DNA of 64,000 bases, taken from Anaspis maculata. Lineage: Eukaryota; Arthropoda; Insecta; Coleoptera; Scraptiidae. The notes below the pieces were generated by a model. That model ran no database searches. It saw only the letters and a program-made list of their open reading frames with translations, and was not told the origin of the DNA. The stretch is taken from the NCBI GenBank assembly GCA_949128115.1, contig OX421967.1:4640070-4704069 (forward strand), in the 5' to 3' direction. A program made the translations under genes and the position numbers. Below, one piece after another: positions 34,956 to 46,889 of the stretch; within the stretch, counting starts at the first letter, position 1; every line of letters begins with the position of its first letter.

Positions 34956-35460
34956 CTAACAAGTTTGGCTTGCTTTTTCACAAAAAAAACACACTTTTCC
35001 ACGAGAACTTATTTTGCAGGCGCATCAAGGACATTGCTTTGAACTTGATACAAAAGTTTCAAACCCAAACTCAAAAAGGTAGCCGAGGAAAAAAATGCAG
35101 AAACTGGAACTCCATAAGCCCCATGTAGTTCGGTTGTTCCCAATCATTATTTGGTTCAAATTTTGCGGGCAATTCTGGACAGTTGACAACACTGCTGTGA
35201 CGTCAATGGAAATGCCTAATTAAGACCAGGGCGGTAACAATTTACTATCCGGTCAACCAATTAATAGAGTTTATTTCCACATTTGATTTCTTTGTTTGTT
35301 ATAAATCTGGCGGCCGACAACCGTTTTGTTTTATTTAGGACCTGACTGGACGTATATAATGAGAATCGTTGGAAAAAAATTAATTTTGGTAGTTGACCGG
35401 ACGAGTGACCGGATAAGTAAACTGTTACCGAACTCAATATACCTACCCTAAATACACAAA
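34956..35460. other. Intergenic, nothing recognised
   Basis: No gene supported. The minus frame 35261-35503 is unrecognised. Confidence 0.3.
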
Positions 35461-35846
35461 AACCATCCCATTTCAAGTGTAGGTGATTGATTTTATTTTT
35501 CATTCCAGTTTTTGTGTTGACCCTTCCTTAGACGCTTCTGTACTACAGTTCTATTTTTTGAATAATTCGATGAAAAGGGATAGCTATGAAGCGAATCTAG
35601 GATTACTTGGGACGATAGGAAACCAGACAAAAATTATGTTTAAACAGAGCGTCATGATTTTAGTTCGAGGGGAGTCATTTACTGCTTAGAGGGCGCGACG
35701 ACCTGCGTCGTTGAATGACAGTCAACGATGACAGTGACAGTTCCCTGTTCTATGGTGTCCCCTGTTGTGTCTAACTCTTGTCTAACTATTGTTCCTCGTC
35801 TTCCTGACATAACTTCCGATTTGTTGTACCTCTTCATCAAAACAAA
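35461..35846 (+). promoter_or_regulatory. 5' flank of gene C, sharing sequence with a foldback arm
   Basis: Matches the 5' flank of gene B in inverse orientation. About 35622-35712 (AAATTATGTTTAAA, ATTTTAGTT, AGAGGGCGCGACGACCT) is also found in the right arm of the 2030-3337 foldback element. The final segment (TTCCTCGTCTTCCTGACATA, TCTTCATCAAAACAAAAT) is the conserved leader exon. Promoter elements cannot be placed. Confidence 0.55.
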
Positions 35847-37429
35847 ATGTGAGTTGCTAGCTGATGCCTTGAATAGTTCACATCACTGTTCTATTTATGT
35901 GCTATTTTAGGTTAGAATTACCCGAAACAGTTGACACGTACAACTGTCCGCAGTGTTCGCATCGGACTGAATCCGCCTTCCAACTTGCCCATCACATCCA
36001 GAGGAATCACAAAAATATTTATTCAGCCGAACTGTACCATGCTTTTATCGAGCCGGAAAAGTTCTTTTGCACCTGCTGCGAATACGAGAGCTATTATCAG
36101 TTCGAATTATACGAACATTGCAAACAAGTACATGGCCCGGGAACGACCAGAACCAATGAAAATGAAACGTTTCGCCAAGTTGAAAAATACCCGTGCGACC
36201 GCTGCAGGTACAAGTCGGATTCGAGTTTATCTCTAGTAAAACACCACGTCTTGTGTGGGAATGAGCCGGCGGGGAGACCAGAAGAAACCACCGAAGCAGC
36301 CAAAGATTTGTATATGGCTGGTGCAAGAAGATCCGTCAGAACTATTGAAGTGATGGAATTGTACAAGTCGACGCACGATTTAAGTGGGGAAATTGACCAG
36401 CATATTTGCAACCAGTGTTCGTACCGAGCTGAAAATAAGTCCAAATTGGATATGCACATGTTGAAACATACTGCGAATGAAGAAATCAACTGGTTCCAAT
36501 GCAGCCATTGTTCGTACCAAGCCAAACTCAAGTCATCATTGAATAGACACATGATTCAACATACTGTGGATGAAAAAATCAACTGGTTTCCGTGCAAGCA
36601 TTGTTCATACCGAGCTAAAGAGAAGTCAAATTTGAAACAGCACATGCTAACGCACACTGCTGATGAGAAAATCAACTGGTTCCAGTGCAACTACTGTTCA
36701 TACCGGGCCAAACGGAAGTCGAATTTGAAAGACCACATGTTGATGCATGCTGCGAATGAAGAAATCAACTGGTTCCAGTGCAATCATTGTTCATACCGAG
36801 CCAAACGAAAGTCACATTTGAAGAGTCACTTGTTGAAACATACAGCGGATGAAGAAATCGGCTGGTTCAACTGCAACCATTGTACATACCGAGCCACACA
36901 AAAGTCAATATTGAACAAACACATGATTCGACATGCTGTGAATGAAGAAATCAACTGGTTCCCCTGCGACCATTGTTCATACCGAGCCAAAGAAAAGTCA
37001 AATTTGAAGCAGCACATGTTGATACATGCTGCTGATGAAAAAATCAACTGGTTCCAGTGCGACTCTTGTTCATACCGGGCAAAACGGAAATCGAATTTGA
37101 AAAAGCACATGCTGAAGCACGCTGCGAATGAAGAGATCGACTGGTTCCAGTGCGACCATTGTTCGTACCGAGCCAAACGAAAAGCACATTTGAAGAATCA
37201 CTCGTTGAAACATACTGCGAGTGAAGAAATCGGCTGGTTTCACTGCAACCATTGTTCGTATCGAGCCAAACGGAATGCATATTTGACAATACACATGTTG
37301 AAACATACTGCGGATGAAGAAATCAACTGGTTTCGGTGCAGTCATTGCTCCTACCAAGCCAACCGAAAGTCAAGTTTGAAGAGGCACATGTTGACACATG
37401 CTGCAAATGATAAAATTGATTTGTTCTAG
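35847..37429 (+). CDS. C2H2 zinc-finger protein, paralogue C (14 fingers)
   Basis: Predicted 506-residue nuclear DNA-binding protein, closest to gene B. The CDS joins 35847-35848 (AT) to 35911-37429 across a 62-bp intron. The codon that is Met-7 in genes A and B is ACA (Thr) here, so the split ATG is the only conserved start; a frame opening at 35897 would begin inside the intron. Three N-terminal fingers and the GARRSVRTIEVMELY spacer precede 11 tandem C-x2-C-x12-H-x3-H fingers with the AADEEINWF-type linker. The frame stops in a linker (DLF then TAG) where sister fingers have a Gln codon CAG, and a degenerate finger follows. An AATAAA lies at 37520. No effector domain is visible; target DNA unknown. 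Confidence 0.9.
35849..35910 (+). other. 62-bp intron splitting the start codon of gene C
   Basis: The donor GTGAGTTGC and acceptor GCTATTTTAG are conserved with genes A and B. Without splicing, the reading frame has no equivalent start. Confidence 0.78.
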
Positions 37430-37525
37430 TGCAACCATTGTCCATACCGAGCCAAACGGAGGTCACATAATTTGAAGAAGCACACATGTTAAAACATAGG
37501 TATTGCGAATTGAGAATTAAATAAA
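37430..37525 (+). pseudogene. Degenerate finger and poly(A) signal after gene C
   Basis: After the TAG the same frame continues as CNHCPYRAKRRSHNLKKH with an inserted codon and no second His, then GCGAATTGAGAATT as after gene A. AATAAA at 37520-37525 is a plausible polyadenylation signal. Confidence 0.65.
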
Positions 37526-39100
37526 TGAATAAATATATCTAATGCCTCTTATATCACATTATAACAAGAAGGTCTTATCTAGAAAAAGCACTGAACCCAA
37601 CAACAACAAAAAAAATCTGTTGTGGGGCGACACAAAACTTTCCCGGCGGTATCCAGAGACGTCAGTAATGATTTTGATCGAAGTGTCCCTTCGGGAGGGG
37701 GCGATTCGATTCGGAAATTGATGAAAAAATTCTATTTAGTCGAGCGTTTAGCGAGCATCCTGCATCTATTGTTGAGCGGACAGAAAAAATGACAGGTTAC
37801 GTCAGTTTTCCAAGGTGATGAAATGATCCAAAAGGTGGAACTAGGTAGCTAACTGTTGTGATATCTCAAAAATGCAATGCTGGTTCCTTATTGGAATTCT
37901 TGTTCCTACTTCAGATATGATGATGAAATTAAAAAAACTTGATTGAAAACTTTCACTGCATCTGTGTGTCAAATTTCAACTCTATATTTTCAATTTAGAG
38001 CTTGGGCAGACAAACCCAGACCCAATGTGCCACCTGAGGGCTTCCGATCAAAATCATCCACCCAAAGTCTAATCAGAACATTCCAGGCTGAAGTTAGGCC
38101 TCCGTACCTAATTTCGATTTGATCGGATCGATAATTCGGTAATTATCGTCACAGAACCGCTTAATTTGTACGATCGCATGAGTGGTTTTATAGTTTCAGG
38201 AGGAAAATTTCCGGAAAATTGGAGAGAAATTATTGGAAAATGTTCAAGAACCAGTTATCTATTCTCTAAAAAAAAACAATTCCAAGAAATCTGTTCACGG
38301 AATAAGAAGTTGGAAAATTTGCAGTTTTTCCAGAGAGGAAAACTCGGCAACTGTTGATCCGATTTCGAAAATTTTTTCCTCCAAAAATTAGCTCAATCTT
38401 TTCTCTAACTTTTATTCAGAGCATGTCTGCACCTAAAATTAATATTTCGTGGGGCCTACCGCATGTAGAAGTTTGCATTGCGTTTTTCTCAAATTCACGG
38501 AATGTGCAAATTTCATTTTGAAAAAACTACAGTCGGAAAACCGAAACCGTGTCAACTCTGAAAATAGACCTGCACGACGCTCAATACAATCTACTTTAGA
38601 TATCAGTTGGAATTTCCAAAAAAAAGTCGATCCCTGAGCAGGAATAAATTTTTGAGTGGAGTCCTGCTACAAAAGCGAGTCGTGCTGGTCGAAACACCGG
38701 CGAGAGCCCCTCCTGAGTGGCAACGGCCAGGAGAAATTTCGAAAATTCATTACGCTCAACTGGAGAATGGTGGAAAACTGCAACTGCGGCCTCAATTTGA
38801 CTCTTTTGTTGTGTTGCTTCCTGCCAAATCTGGTTCCAATCCATCGGATAGATTTTGAATAATTAATTGGTGAAGTTTTGAACTTAACATTTTTTATTAT
38901 TTGACAAATGACAGATAGGGCAATGTTTCCAACTGTTCTGAATACAGTTTTTCAAGGGCTTTCAAATGACATATTGCAAGTTGAGTTCCGTGAGATATAG
39001 CTTCTGACATTTGATGATAGTGACAGTTGGGTTTGACAGATGACAGCCAAAAACTAATGGGCTCTTTTCAGGAAACAACCATGTTTGTATACCAAATATC
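37526..39100. other. Intergenic, nothing recognised
   Basis: Several 60-80-codon frames on both strands, mainly 38166-38860, overlap each other and have no recognisable domain. No clear repeat. Confidence 0.35.
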
Positions 39101-39150
39101 AAGTCGATCCAGTCAACGTTACGGCAGTTATCGTGGAAGATCACAGACAG

Positions 39151-39181
<31 letters not shown>

Positions 39182-39260
39182 GACATCATTCTGAAAATGG
39201 TCTTAATCGTCTTGGAGGACCTCAAAACGGATATATCCGGTGAAATCTCAAAACTTTTTT
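39100..39260. repeat. (CA)n microsatellite within a dispersed insect-type repeat
   Basis: A CA/AC run at about 39149-39178 is flanked by AGACAGAC motifs. Its neighbourhood (AACGTTACGGCAGTTATCGTG before; GGTCTTAATCGTCTTGGAGG and CTCAAAACGGATATATCCGG after) matches a type of dispersed repeat I recall from insect genomes, though I cannot name the family. Confidence 0.65.
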
Positions 39261-39299
39261 TCTGCACGATTACAATACTTTCCCTCCGTGTTCGTGGGT

Positions 39300-39715
39300 G
39301 GGCCGGGAAAGTAATAGTAATAGAAGGTAATAATGATGATAAAAGTAGCAATAAAACCAAACGATGCTTTCCAAATCAAAACTTAAATTTCGCGTAAATC
39401 AGAGCCGCGGGCATCGGGCACTGAGAACCAGTCAAAGCCACCGGTACCATTTCTCTCATCCTTCTGACAGGACGAAGACACGGAGTCGTAATCACTGAGC
39501 AAGGGATCTATAGGTACATAACTCATGAGGTTATCATTCACGGTGAAAAGAATATCATGGAGGTCACGGTTCGGTGTCCCTTCGAAATATCCAGTGATGT
39601 TCCTTCTGAATTCTCTATAGGTAGGTAGGAACAACACTTTCTCCCATATCGAGCATCCAACAAGAAGATGGTTCAGGGTTTCATACGCGCCCATATTGCA
39701 TTGTTGATAGAGTAA
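39300..39715 (-). pseudogene. 3' end of a non-LTR retrotransposon (LINE)
   Basis: The minus-strand frame (39715 to 39383) carries the C-terminal reverse-transcriptase zinc-binding pattern QCNMGAYETLNHLLVGC (C..ETLNHLL..C), followed by a tail of about 80 residues, a stop and a short 3' UTR. The UTR ends near ATCATCATTATTACC, a simple-repeat-like LINE tail. The polymerase and endonuclease regions are missing: the frame is cut by the miniature element at 39720-39842, and no continuation was seen beyond it. The clade is not certain (Jockey/R1-like terminus). Confidence 0.65.
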
Positions 39716-39719
39716 CGGG

Positions 39720-39842
39720 CCTATTCTGTATCTCGTAACGACTCGTTAACGCCAGATAGACAAAGAGGAAGGTATAGGGGACTCATAGATATGGACAAAG
39801 ATAGCATGCACATAACGAGGTCGTTACGAGATACAGAATAGG
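39720..39842. mobile_element. 123-bp MITE with perfect 23-bp TIRs
   Basis: The terminal repeats at 39720-39742 and 39820-39842 are perfect reverse complements (CTATTCTGTATCTCGTAACG within). The interior is short and non-coding. It sits directly at the broken 5' edge of the LINE remnant. The target duplication was not evident. Confidence 0.85.
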
Positions 39843-40144
39843 AATGTAAGAAATTCCTTCCATGTGAATGTATAATTTTGAGTGGCAGGAAGTTCTTAGT
39901 TGAGTCAGGAATCTTTTCAGATACAAGCGAGGGGATATTTGTCTCATTCAGTGTGTACCTAGGTATTGGTTTTCACGAGGTTTTTCATGTCATATTTGAA
40001 TGTTTATATTGTGTGTTATTTATCGATAGCAGTAAGTATTCTGTTCCAGTCCTCGTTGTACCTAGCTAAGTACGCATTTCCACTCTCGACGTGATAGCTC
40101 CAAATATGCTTTCGTCATTCAAACTTTGGATTTTTTTCCAGCTT
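39843..40144. other. Intergenic, nothing recognised
   Basis: The 63-codon plus-strand frame at 39878 is unrecognised. Confidence 0.3.
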
Positions 40145-40271
40145 ACAGAATTGAGAATTGTACAACTAGTTCCATTGTAACCAGTGATCGTACCGAACTC
40201 AAATCATACCTATTTGGAAGTGCACACGAAGAATAAACATGCTGCGAGTAACGAAATCTGTTGGTTTGTAG
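40145..40271 (+). pseudogene. 3' fragment of a fourth zinc-finger copy
   Basis: AGAATTGAGAATTGTACAAC, then TTCCATTGTAACCAGTG and CGTACCGAACTCAAATCATA, match the post-stop regions of genes A and B. In contrast to the gene B copy, it keeps an additional ~55 bp up to CTGTTGGTTTGTAG. No finger array precedes it, so this is an isolated tail near the satellite boundary. Confidence 0.65.
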
Positions 40272-40587
40272 CGTTCGCGTTTTCCCGCTACGAAAATATA
40301 AACCATCAAAGGCGAATATCCTGGAATCGTTGACGAAAAGATCTTTTTTTAAACACAACTGGCGAACAAAACACCCGCAAACGTGTAAAAATTAGTAGTA
40401 GAAGTAGAAGTCAACAATCAAGTCAATTCATGTAGGTTAATTATGTTATTAACTATTATGATATATGCCGATCACGTTTTAAATTCAGCAGAAAATAAAA
40501 CGCGGTTGGCCTTGTTGCCTAGAGTGTAACGGACGCTCATAGACCAAGTTGCGCGAAAACGGGCTGAGCTCAAAGAGGTTAGAAAAT
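40272..40587. other. Boundary segment before the satellite
   Basis: Unique-looking DNA with no gene recognised. The satellite phrase GGTTAAAACCTGAACTTTTT begins abruptly at about 40590. Confidence 0.4.
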
Positions 40588-43500
40588 TTTGGGTTAAAAC
40601 CTGAACTTTTTGGGTAACAATTGTGTCTTGTTTTCTATATTTGTGTTCGTTCGTCAGATGTTGCGTTTGGAACAAGTAGCTGCCAACTTCAAAAGTGGTG
40701 ACCGATCGTTTTCAAAGTCACGTGGGTTGAAGTCTGAAGTCACGTGGGTTGAAGCCTGTAGTCACGTGGGTCAAAACCCGAACTTTTTGGATAACAATTG
40801 TGTCTTTTCTTCTATATTTGTGTTCGTTCGTCAGATGGTGCGTTTGGAACAAGTAGCTGCCAACTCCAAAAGTGGTGACCGATCGTTTTAAAAGTCACGT
40901 GGGTTGAAGCCTGAAGTCACGTGGGTTGAAGCCTGAAGTCACGTGGGTTATAGCCTGAAGTCACGTGGGTTAAAACCTGAACTTTTTGGATAACAATTGT
41001 GTCTTTTTTTCTATATTTGTGTTCGTTCGTCAGATGTTGCGTTTGGAAAGAGTAGCTGCCAACTTCAAAAGTGGTGACCGATCGTTTTCATAGTCACGTG
41101 GGTTGAAGCCTGAAGTCACGTGGGTTGAAGCCTGAAGTCACGTGGGTTGAAGCCTGAAGTCACGTGGGTTGAGACCTGAACTTTTTGGATAACAATTGTG
41201 TCTTTTCTTCTATATTTGTGTTCGTTCGTCAGATGTTGCGTTTGGAACAAGTAGCTGCCAACATCAAAAATGGTGACCGATCGTTTCAAAAGTCTCGTGG
41301 GTTGAAGCCTGAAGTCACGTGGGTTGGAGCCTGGAGTCACGTGGGTTCAAACCTGAACTTTTTGGATAACAATTGTTTTTTATTTCTATATTTGTGTTCG
41401 TTCGTCAGATGTTGCGTTTGGAACAAGTAGCTGCCAATTTCAAAAGTGGTGACCGATCGTTTCTAAAGTCACGTACGTTGAAGCCTGGAGTCACGTGGGT
41501 TGAAGCCTTAAGTCACGTGGGTTGAAGCCTGAACTTTTTGGATAACAATTGTGTCTTCAGTTTTTTGATATTTGTGTTCGTTCGTCAGATGTTGCGTTTG
41601 GAACAAGTAGCTGCCAACTCCAAAAGTGGTGACCGATATTTTTAAAAGTCACGTGGGTTGAAGCCTGGAGTCACGTGGGTTGAAGCCTGAAGTCACGTGG
41701 GTTGAAGCCTGAAGTCACGTGGGCTAAAACCTGAACTTTTTGGATAACAACTGTGTCTTTTCTTCTATATTTGTGTTCGTTCGTCAGATGTTGCGTTTGG
41801 AACAAGTAGCTGCCAACATCAAAAGTGGTGACCGATCGTTTTGAAAGTCACGTGGGTTGGAGCCTGGAGTCACGTGGGTTCAAACCTGAATTTTTTGAAT
41901 TACAATTTTGTCATTTTTTTTTGATATTTGTGTTCGTTCGTCAGATGTTGCGTTTGGAACAAGTAGCTGCCAACTCCAAAAGTGGTGACCGATCGTTTTA
42001 AAAGTCACGTGGGTTGAAGCCTGAAGTCACGTGGGTTAAAGCCTGAAGTCACGTGGGTTGAAGCCTGAAGTCACGTGGGTTAAAACCTGAACTTTTTGGG
42101 TAACAATTGTGTCTTGTTTTCTATATTTGTGTTCGTTCGTCAGATGTTGCGTTTGGAACAAGTAGCTGCCAACTTCAAAAGTGGTGACCGATCGTTTTCA
42201 AAGTCACGTGGGTTGAAGTCTGAAGTCACGTGGGTTGAAGCCTGTAGTCACGTGGGTCAAAACCCGAACTTTTTGGATAACAATAGTGTCTTTTCTTCTA
42301 TATTTGTGTTCGTTCGTCAGATGGTGCGTTTGGAACAAGTAGCTGCCAACTCCAAAAGTGGTGACCGATCGTTTTAAAAGTCACGTGGGTTGAAGCCTGA
42401 AGTCACGTGGGTTGAAGCCTGAAGTCACGTGGGTTGAAGCCTGAAGTCACGTGGGTTATAGCCTGAAGTCACGTGGGTTGAAACCTGAACTTTTTGGATA
42501 ACAATTGTTTTTTATTTCTATATTTGTGTTCGTTCGTCAGATGTTGCGTTTGGAACAAGTAGCTGCCAATTTCAAAAGTGGTGACCGATCGTTTCTAAAG
42601 TCACGTACGTTGAAGCCTGGAGTCACGTGAATGAAGCCTTAAGTCACGTGGGTTGAAGCCTGAACTTTTTGGATAACAATTGTGTCTTCAGTTTTTTGAT
42701 ATTTGTGTTCGTTCGTCAGATGTTGCGTTTGGAACAAGTAGCTGCCAACTCCAAAAGTGGTGACCGATATTTTTAAAAGTCACGTGGGTTGAAGCCTGAA
42801 GTCACGTGGGTTGAAGCCTGAAGTCACGTGGGTTGAAGCCTGAAGTCAAGTGGGTTAAAACCTGAACTTTTTGGATAACAACTGTTTTTTTTCTTCTATA
42901 TTTGTGTTCGTTCGTCAGATGTTGCGTTTGGAACAAGTAGCTGCCAACATCAGAAGTGGTGACCGATCGTTTTAAAAGTCACGTGAGTTGAAGCCTGAAG
43001 TCACGTGGGTTGGAACCTGGAGTCACGTGGGTTCAAACCTGAATTTTTTGGATTACAATTTTGTCATTTTTTTTTGATATTTGTGTTCGTTCGTCAGATG
43101 TTGCGTTTGGAACAAGTAGCTGCCAACTCCAAAAGTGGTGACCGATCGTTTCAAAAGTCACGTGGGTTGAAGCCTGAAGTCACGTGGGTTAAAGCCTGAA
43201 GTCACGTGGGTTGAAGTCTGAAGTCACGTGGGTTAAAACCTGAACTTTTTCGGTAACAATTGTGTCTTGTTTTCTATATTTGTGTTCGTTCGTCAGATGT
43301 TGCGTTTGGAACAAGTAGCTGCCAACTTCAAAAGTGGTGACCGATCGTTTTCAAAGTCACGTGGGTTGAAGTCTGAAGTCACGTGGGTTGAAGCCTGTAG
43401 TCACGTGGGTCAAAACCCGAACTTTTTGGATAACAATAGTGTCTTTTCTTCTATATTTGTGTTCGTTCGTCAGATGATGCGTTTGGAACAAGTAGCTGCC

Positions 43501-46500
43501 AACTCCAAAAGTGGTGACCGATCGTTTTGAAAGTCACGTGAGTTGAAGCCTGAAGTCACGTGGGTTGGAGCCTGGAGTCACGTGGGTTCAAACCTGAACT
43601 TTTTGGATAACAATTGTGTCTTTTTTTCTATATTTGTGTTCGTTCGTCAGATGTTGCGTTTGGAAAGAGTAGCTGCCATCTTCAAAAGTGGTGACCGATC
43701 GTTTTAAATGTCACGTGGGTTGGAGCCTGAAGTCACGTGGGTTGAAGCCTGAAGTCACGTGGGTTAAAACCTGAACTTTTTGGATAACAATTGTGCCTTT
43801 TCTTCTATATTTGTGTTCGTTCGCCAGATTTTGCGTTTGGAACAAGTAGCTGCCAACATCAAAAGTGGTGACCGATCGTTTTAGATGTCACGTGGGTTGA
43901 AGCCTGAAGTCACGTGGGTTGGAGCCTGGAGTCACGTGGGTTCAAACCTGAACTTTTTGGATAACAATTGTGTCTTTTTTTCTATATTTGTGTTCGTTCG
44001 TCAGATGTTGCGTTTGGAAAGAGTAGCTGCCATCTTCAAAAGTGGTGACCGATCGTTTTAAAAGTCACGTGGGTTGAAGCCTGAAGTCACGCGGGTTGAA
44101 GCCTGAAGTCACGTGGGTTGAAGCCTGAAGTCACGTGGGTTAAAACCTGAACTTTTTGGATAACAATTGTGTCTTTTCTTCTATATTTGTGTTCGTTCGT
44201 CAGATTTTGCGTTTGGAACAAGTAGCTGCCAACATCAAAAGTGGTGACCGATCGTTTCAGATGTCACGTGGGTTGAAGCCTGGAGTCACGTGGGTTGGAG
44301 CCTGGAGTCACGTGGGTTCAAACCTGAACTTTTTGGGTAACAATTGTGTCTTTTTTTCTATCTTTGTGTTCGTTCGTCAGATGTTGCGTTTGGAAAGAGT
44401 AGCTGCCATCTTCAAAAGTGGTGACCGATCGTTTTAAAAGTCACGTGGGTTGAAGCCTGAAGTCACGTGGGTTGAAGCCTGAAGTCACGTGGGTTAAAAC
44501 CTGAACTTTTTGGATAACAATTGTGTCTTTTCTTCTATATTTGTGTTCGTTCGCCAGATTTTGCGTTTGGAACAAGTAGCTGCCAACATCAAAAGTGGTG
44601 ACCGATCGTTTTAGATGTCACGTGGGTTGAAGCCTGAAGTCACGTGGATTGGAGCCTGGAGTCACGTGGGTTCAAACCTGAACTTTTTGGATAACAATTG
44701 TGTCTTTTTTTCTATATTTGTGTTCGTTCGTCAGATGTTGCGTTTGGAAAGAGTAGCTGCCATCTTCAAAAGTGGTGACCGATCGTTTTAAAAGTCACGT
44801 GGGTTGGAGCCTGAAGTCACGTGGGTTGAAGCCTGAAGTCACGTGGGTTAAAACCTGAACTTTTTGGATAACAATTGTGTCTTTTTTTCTATATTTGTGT
44901 TCGTTCGTCAGATGTTGCGTTTGGAAAGAGTAGCTGCCATCTTCAAAAGTGGTGACCGATCGTTTTAAAAGTCACGTGGGTTGAAGCCTGGAGTCACGTG
45001 GGTTGAAGCCTGAAGTCACGTGGGTTGAAGCCTGAAGTCACGTGGGTTAAAACCTGAACTTTTTGGATAACAATTGTGTCTTTTCTTATATATTTGTGTT
45101 CGTTCGTCAGATGTTGCGTTTGGAACAAGTAGCTGCCAACTCCAAAAGTGGTGACCGATCGTTTCAAAAGTCACGTGGGTTGAAGCCTGAAGTCACGTGG
45201 GTTAAAGCCTGAAGTCACGTGGGTAGAAGCCTGAAGTCACGTGGGTTCAAACCTGAACTTTTTGGGTAACAATTGTGTCTTGTTTTCTATATTTGTGTTC
45301 GTTCGTCAGATGTTGCGTTTGGAACAAGTAGCTGCCAACTTCAAAAGTGGTGACCGATCGTTTTCAAAGTCACGTGGGTTGAAGCCTGAAGTCACGTGGG
45401 TTGAAGCCTGAAGTCACGTGGGTTGGAGCCTGGAGTCACGTGGGTTCATACCTGAACTTTTTGGATAACAATTGTGTCTTTTTTTCTATATTTGTGTTCG
45501 TTCGTCAGATGTGGCGTTTGGAAAGAGTAGCTGCCATCTTCAAAAGTGGTGACCGATCGTTTTAAAAGTCACGTGGGTTGAAGCCTGAAGTCACGTGGGT
45601 TGAAGCCTGAAGTCACGTGGGTTGAAGCCTGAAGTCACGTGGGTTAAAACCTGAACTTTTTGGATAACAATTGTGTTTTTTCTTCTATATTTGTGTTCGT
45701 TCGTCAGATTTTGCGTTTGGAACAAGAAGCTGCCAACATCAAAAGTGGTGACCGATCGTTTTAGAAGTCACATGGGTTGAAGCCTGAAGTCACGTGGGTT
45801 GGAGCCTGGAGTCACGTGGGTTCAAACCTGAACTTTTTGGATAACAATTGTGTCTTTTTTTCTATATTTGTGTTCGTTCGTCAGATGTTGCGTTTGGAAA
45901 GAGTAGCTGCCATCTTCGAAAGTGGTGACCGATCGTTTTAAAAGTCACGTGGGTTGAAGCCTGAAGTCACGTGGGTTGAAGCCTGAAGTCACGTGGGTTG
46001 AAGCCTGGAGTCACGTGGGTTAAAACCTGAACTTTTTGGATAACAATTGTGTCTTTTCTTCTATATTTGTGTTCGTTCGTCAGATTTTGCGTTTGGAACA
46101 AGTAGCTGCCAACCTCAAAAGTGGTGACCGATCGTTTTAGATGTCACGTGGGTTGAAGCCTGAAGTCACGTGGGTTGGAGCCTGGAGTCACGTGGGTTCA
46201 AACCTGAACTTTTTGGATAACAATTGTGTCTTTTTTTCTATATTTGTGTTCGTTCGTCAGATGTTGCGTTTGGAAAGAGTAGCTGCCATCTTCAAAAGTG
46301 GTGACCGATCGTTTTCAAAGTCACGTGGGTTGAAGCCTGAAGTCACGTGGGTTGAAGCCTGAAGTCACGTGGGTTGAAGCCTGAAGTCACGTGGGTTAAA
46401 ACCTGAACTTTTTGGATAACAATTGTGTCTTTTCTTCTATATTTGTGTTCGTTCGTCAGATGTTGCGTTTGGAAAGAGTAGCTGCCATCTTCAAAGTGGT

Positions 46501-46889
46501 GACCGATCGTTTTAAAAGTCACGTGGGTTGAAGCCTGAAGTCACGTGGGTTGAAGCCTGGAGTCACGTGGGTTGAAGCCTGAAGTCACGTGGGTTAAAAC
46601 CTGAACTTTTTGGATAACAATTGTGTCTTTTCTTCTATATTTGTGTTCGTTCGTAAGATTTTGCGTTTGGAACAAGTAGCTGCCAACATCAAAAGTGGTG
46701 ACCGATCGTTTTAGAAGTCACGTGGGTTGAAGCCTGAAGTCACGTGGGTTGGAGCCTGGAGTCACGTGGGTTCAAACCTGAACTTTTTGGATAACAATTG
46801 TGTCTTTTTTTCTATATTTGTGTTCGTTCGTCAGATGTTGCGTTTGGAAAGAGTAGCTGCCATCTTCAGAAGTGGTGACCGATCGTTTT

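Noticed and set aside
38596..38862. Overlapping 68-83-codon frames on both strands
   Set aside because: No domain, no repeat partner and no splice context; likely chance frames in a slightly GC-richer patch.
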